Shown: positions 61,252 through 64,000 of the stretch, piece by piece
How positions within the stretch are numbered: the first letter of the stretch is position 1
How the letters are laid out: each line of letters opens with the position of its first letter
Assembly: GCF_009834915.1 (NCBI RefSeq)
Contig: NZ_WVHS01000002.1
Span: 186,001-250,000, forward strand
Reading direction: 5' to 3'
Length of the DNA: 64,000 nt
Source: Hufsiella ginkgonis
GTDB lineage: Bacteria; Bacteroidota; Bacteroidia; Sphingobacteriales; Sphingobacteriaceae
Translations under genes and position numbers: made by a program
Notes under the pieces: generated by a model
Database searches by the model: none
What the model saw: only the letters and a program-made list of their open reading frames with translations
What the model was told of the DNA's origin: nothing

Positions 61252-62718
61252 ATGAAAATGTGTAAAACCTTTTTCGCCGCATTAATTATGTTGATATCCT
61301 TCCAGGGACGATCAGCGGTAGTGCTGCCCAAAATACTGGGGCACAACATGGTGCTCCAGCAAGGACAGCCGGTACCGGTATGGGGAAAAGCCGCACCGGG
61401 TGAAAAGGTGACAGTTAATTTTGCCGGCCAGGTATTAGTCGGCACCGCAGATGCGGCCGGCAATTGGCAGGTTCATCTTTCACCGTTGAAAGTTTCTGCC
61501 CGGCCTGCCGTGATGACGGTATCAGGAACAAATACTATCCGGCTGGAAAATATCCTGGTAGGCGAAGTCTGGTTCTGCTCGGGTCAATCGAACATGGAAT
61601 ATACCATGCGCAAAAACAGCAAAGTAACACCCAAACCTTCAGTTGACGGTCAGAACCCGGTCGACGAACTCGACTATGCTCATAACCCCTGGATCCGCAT
61701 TTTCCTGGTAAATCGTAAAGAAGTGGTAAAACCCGATCTGTCTCACCAGGGATGGAGTATCGCACAGGATTCTGCATTGCGGTCCTTTTCAGCAGCCGGG
61801 TATTTCTTCGCAAAAGAGCTTAACCGCAGGTTGCGCGTCCCGGTAGGAATGATCTCTTCGGCCGTGCCCGGAATTGATATTGAACCATGGCTCCCGGGTA
61901 CGCTCGCGTTATCAAAGGATGAAAAAGGAAATGTCGTCCCGGCTGGTTACGACCTCGCAAAGCCGGGAAAATTCTACCCGAACATGGTAACCCCGGTAGC
62001 GCCGTTTGCCCTGAAAGGATTTTTATGGTACCAGGGAGAAACCAATTGTTTTCAGAATGAGACCATTGAGTATACTTACAAAATGCAGGAGCTGGTTAAT
62101 GGCTGGCGGAAACTTTGGGAGAATACGGCACTGCCGTTTTATTACGTGCAGATAGCGCCCTTTTATTATGCTAAAAGTGCGGGCAAATATCCGTTAACCA
62201 CCGAAACATTGCCACGCTTTTGGGAAGCACAATCGCTCGCCGCCAGCATTCGCAATACCGCGATGGCCACAATTACCGATTTGATAGACAGCCCCGAAGA
62301 TCTCCATCCCGGCTATAAATGGGAAGTTGGGCGTAGATTGGCTCTCCTGGCACTCCACCACACGTACGGGTTAAAGATCCGGTCCTCTGGTCCTGTTTAT
62401 GTTGATATGAAGAAACAAAAAGGAAAAATATCCCTCGAATTTACCGAAACGGGCGCCGGATTAACCAGCAACGACGGTAAAACGCTTCGTGGCTTTACCA
62501 TTGCCGGTGCCGACGGAAAATTCGTTCCGGCAGACGCCAGGATCAACGGCAATAAAGTGATCGTGTCCGCACCCTCCGTTCCCGTGCCCGTTTCCGTGCG
62601 CTTTGGTTGGGATGAAGCCGGAAAGTTTAATTTCTTTAATAAAGATGGTCTTCCCGCGGTTCCGTTCAGGACGGACAATCCGTTTTTGGGCCTCTTTAGA
62701 ACAACTGCGAAAAAATGA
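61252..62718 (+). CDS. SGNH-type carbohydrate O-acetylesterase (sialate O-acetylesterase family)
   Basis: 488 residues. ATG 61252 directly follows the preceding stop. N-terminal beta domain (LGHNMVLQQGQPVPVWGKAAPGEKVTVNF), then the SGNH hydrolase with nucleophile Ser113 in CSGQSNMEY, the conserved GFLWYQGETNCF block, and Asp/His near EDLHPGYKW as the rest of the triad. The family is named for sialic acid, but in pectin loci its members remove acetyl groups from acetylated galacturonan or other side-chain sugars, which is the likely role here. It overlaps the GH2 gene by four bases. Confidence 0.9.
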   Translation: MKMCKTFFAALIMLISFQGRSAVVLPKILGHNMVLQQGQPVPVWGKAAPGEKVTVNFAGQVLVGTADAAGNWQVHLSPLKVSARPAVMTVSGTNTIRLENILVGEVWFCSGQSNMEYTMRKNSKVTPKPSVDGQNPVDELDYAHNPWIRIFLVNRKEVVKPDLSHQGWSIAQDSALRSFSAAGYFFAKELNRRLRVPVGMISSAVPGIDIEPWLPGTLALSKDEKGNVVPAGYDLAKPGKFYPNMVTPVAPFALKGFLWYQGETNCFQNETIEYTYKMQELVNGWRKLWENTALPFYYVQIAPFYYAKSAGKYPLTTETLPRFWEAQSLAASIRNTAMATITDLIDSPEDLHPGYKWEVGRRLALLALHHTYGLKIRSSGPVYVDMKKQKGKISLEFTETGAGLTSNDGKTLRGFTIAGADGKFVPADARINGNKVIVSAPSVPVPVSVRFGWDEAGKFNFFNKDGLPAVPFRTDNPFLGLFRTTAKK

Positions 62719-64000
62719 GCCCGTCGACTAAGTACCTGCTGACATTCGCTTTCCTGCTGTCGTTTCCAGGTTTCCTTTACGCGCAGGAAACTGAAAAAGT
62801 TTACCTGAGCGGTAAGGGAAATGACCAGACCGTAACCTGGGATTTTTTTTGCACGGCGGGAAGAAACTCCGGTAAATGGACCACCATTGCCGTCCCCTCT
62901 AACTGGGAACTGCAAGGTTTTGGGAAATATGATTATGGTTTTGCAAAAGATACCACACGCGGCAAAGAAAAGGGTCTATACCGGTATTTTTTTAACGTTC
63001 CCGCGGCCCGAAAGGGTAAACGCATCAACCTGGTATTTGAAGGAGTGATGACCGATGCCGAGGTTAAAATTAATGGAAAGTTGGCAGGCCCTGTTCACCA
63101 GGGAAGTTATTATGCATTTAAATATGACGTTTCCGGGTTATTGACCTATGGCGCCGCAAATCAACTGGAAGTTGCGGTTTCAAAACACTCGGCGAATGAA
63201 TCCGTAAACGATGCGGAACGACGGGGTGATTTCTGGTTATTTGGCGGGATCTTCAGACCCGTATATCTTGAAGTACTGCCGGCAGCGAATATTTCACATC
63301 TCGCCCTCGACGCAAAGGCGAATGGCGACTTCAAAGCCATGCTAACCGTTGCGAAAACGGCGATTGCCGGAACGGTATCCGCCCAGGTCTATGACAGCAA
63401 TGGTAAAAAGATCGGTGTGCCATTTTCATCGAAAATAAGCGCCAGGGATTCCATCGTCTATCTCCAGTCGAAGACGATCTCTCCGCGCTTGTGGTCGCCT
63501 GAATACCCTCACCTATATAAGGTGAAAGTAGATCTGGTCCTCAACGGAAAGATCACACACACCGTTTCACAAAAGTTCGGCTTCCGCAGCATCGTGGTAA
63601 AAGAAAAGGACGGCGTATATGTCAACGGCGTAAAAGTGAAGTTTAAAGGTGTGAACCGGCATTCCTTCTGGCCTTCGTCGGGACGTACATTGAGTAAAAA
63701 GCTCAGCATTATGGACGTAAACCTGATGAAAGACATGAACATGAACGCAGTACGCATGTCGCATTACCCGCCCGACGATCATTTTCTCGACGTTTGCGAT
63801 TCGTTGGGTATTTTTGTGTTCGACGAACTGGCTGGCTGGCATGGCAAATACAATACGCCCACCGGAACGAAACTGGTGAAAGAGCTATTACGCCATGACG
63901 TAAATCACCCGTCCATTATTTTCTGGATCAACGGTAACGAAGGCGGACATAATTATGCGCTGGATGCTGATTTTGACACCGGAGATATTCAGCGCCGGCC
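62715..64000 (+). CDS. GH2 family beta-galactosidase-like protein, N-terminal part (3' truncated by window edge)
   Basis: ATG 62715 overlaps the esterase stop (ATGA), and the frame stays open to the right edge (about 428 codons). Signal peptide ends in FLYAQE. GH2 features in order: VPSNWELQGFGKYDYGF, LYRYFFNVP, a jelly-roll with VMTDAEVKINGKLAGPVHQG, an Ig-like domain, KFGFRSIVVKEKDGVYVNG, FKGVNRHSFWP, MKDMNMNAVRMSHYPPDD and the acid/base Glu in FWINGNEGG. The nucleophile lies beyond the window. It removes a terminal beta-linked sugar (galactose or glucuronic acid). The operon continues to the right. Confidence 0.92.
   Translation, partial: MSPSTKYLLTFAFLLSFPGFLYAQETEKVYLSGKGNDQTVTWDFFCTAGRNSGKWTTIAVPSNWELQGFGKYDYGFAKDTTRGKEKGLYRYFFNVPAARKGKRINLVFEGVMTDAEVKINGKLAGPVHQGSYYAFKYDVSGLLTYGAANQLEVAVSKHSANESVNDAERRGDFWLFGGIFRPVYLEVLPAANISHLALDAKANGDFKAMLTVAKTAIAGTVSAQVYDSNGKKIGVPFSSKISARDSIVYLQSKTISPRLWSPEYPHLYKVKVDLVLNGKITHTVSQKFGFRSIVVKEKDGVYVNGVKVKFKGVNRHSFWPSSGRTLSKKLSIMDVNLMKDMNMNAVRMSHYPPDDHFLDVCDSLGIFVFDELAGWHGKYNTPTGTKLVKELLRHDVNHPSIIFWINGNEGGHNYALDADFDTGDIQRR

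Overview
The window looks like chromosomal DNA of a Bacteroidota member, most likely a plant-polymer-degrading Sphingobacteriaceae relative (Pedobacter/Mucilaginibacter type). The reasons are the SusC/SusD pair, the ECF sigma - FecR - STN-type TonB receptor - DUF4249 cassette, DUF3826 and DUF6298-like proteins, -7 promoter elements of the TAnnTTTG type, weak Shine-Dalgarno sequences, and roughly even GC by eye. I saw no rRNA, tRNA, CRISPR array, phage or insertion sequence.

Layout. 1-1751: C-terminal part of a GH106-like rhamnosidase. 1881-8628: hybrid histidine kinase, YitT-type membrane protein, an overlapping envelope-glycan trio (GT87-like, GT2, NodB-like deacetylase) and a CHRD lipoprotein. 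8635-13626: ECF sigma factor, FecR anti-sigma factor, STN-type TonB-dependent receptor and DUF4249 lipoprotein, forming a cell-surface signalling uptake cassette. 13709-17637: a three-subunit molybdenum aldehyde oxidoreductase of the PaoABC/YagTSR type with a Tat signal on the iron-sulfur subunit. 17650-28269: housekeeping and small genes (single-domain response regulator, AT-hook protein behind a (TG)11 tract, degenerate DEAD-box helicase, LigD, class I fructose-bisphosphate aldolase, PfkB kinase, SDR, small unknowns).

28316-64000 (open at the right edge): a large pectin-type polysaccharide utilisation locus with 18 genes in four plus-strand operons and one minus-strand AraC regulator. Operon 1 (28450-40648): putative hexuronidase, MGH1-like glycosidase, GH28, GH95, GH2-malectin. 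Operon 2 (40747-43250): SSS symporter and DapA-family aldolase. Operon 3 (44397-50425): DUF3826, SusC, SusD. Operon 4 (50637-64000+): two PL1 lyases, a DUF6298-like two-module protein, GH140-like, GH43-like, a sialidase-fold propeller protein, a SIAE-type esterase and GH2. Many of these genes overlap by 1 to 8 bases or abut.

The most striking observation is a shared promoter architecture. A box reading close to TATGATAAYATCCTA lies 60 or 61 bases upstream of a -7-like element in front of all four operons. In the two best copies a CTATAGAAA half-site follows the CTAYA of the box at 21 bases. This is the geometry expected for an AraC-family activator, and such a gene (43247-44119) sits in the middle of the locus. 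The likely biology is as follows: surface lyases and GH28 cut homogalacturonan-like backbone, SusCD imports the products, periplasmic GH95/GH2/GH43/GH140/esterase enzymes trim side chains, SSS moves monosaccharide or uronate to the cytoplasm, and the DapA-type aldolase splits a keto-deoxy acid. The presence of GH95 and GH140 types makes a decorated pectin such as rhamnogalacturonan II a reasonable guess, but it is unproven.
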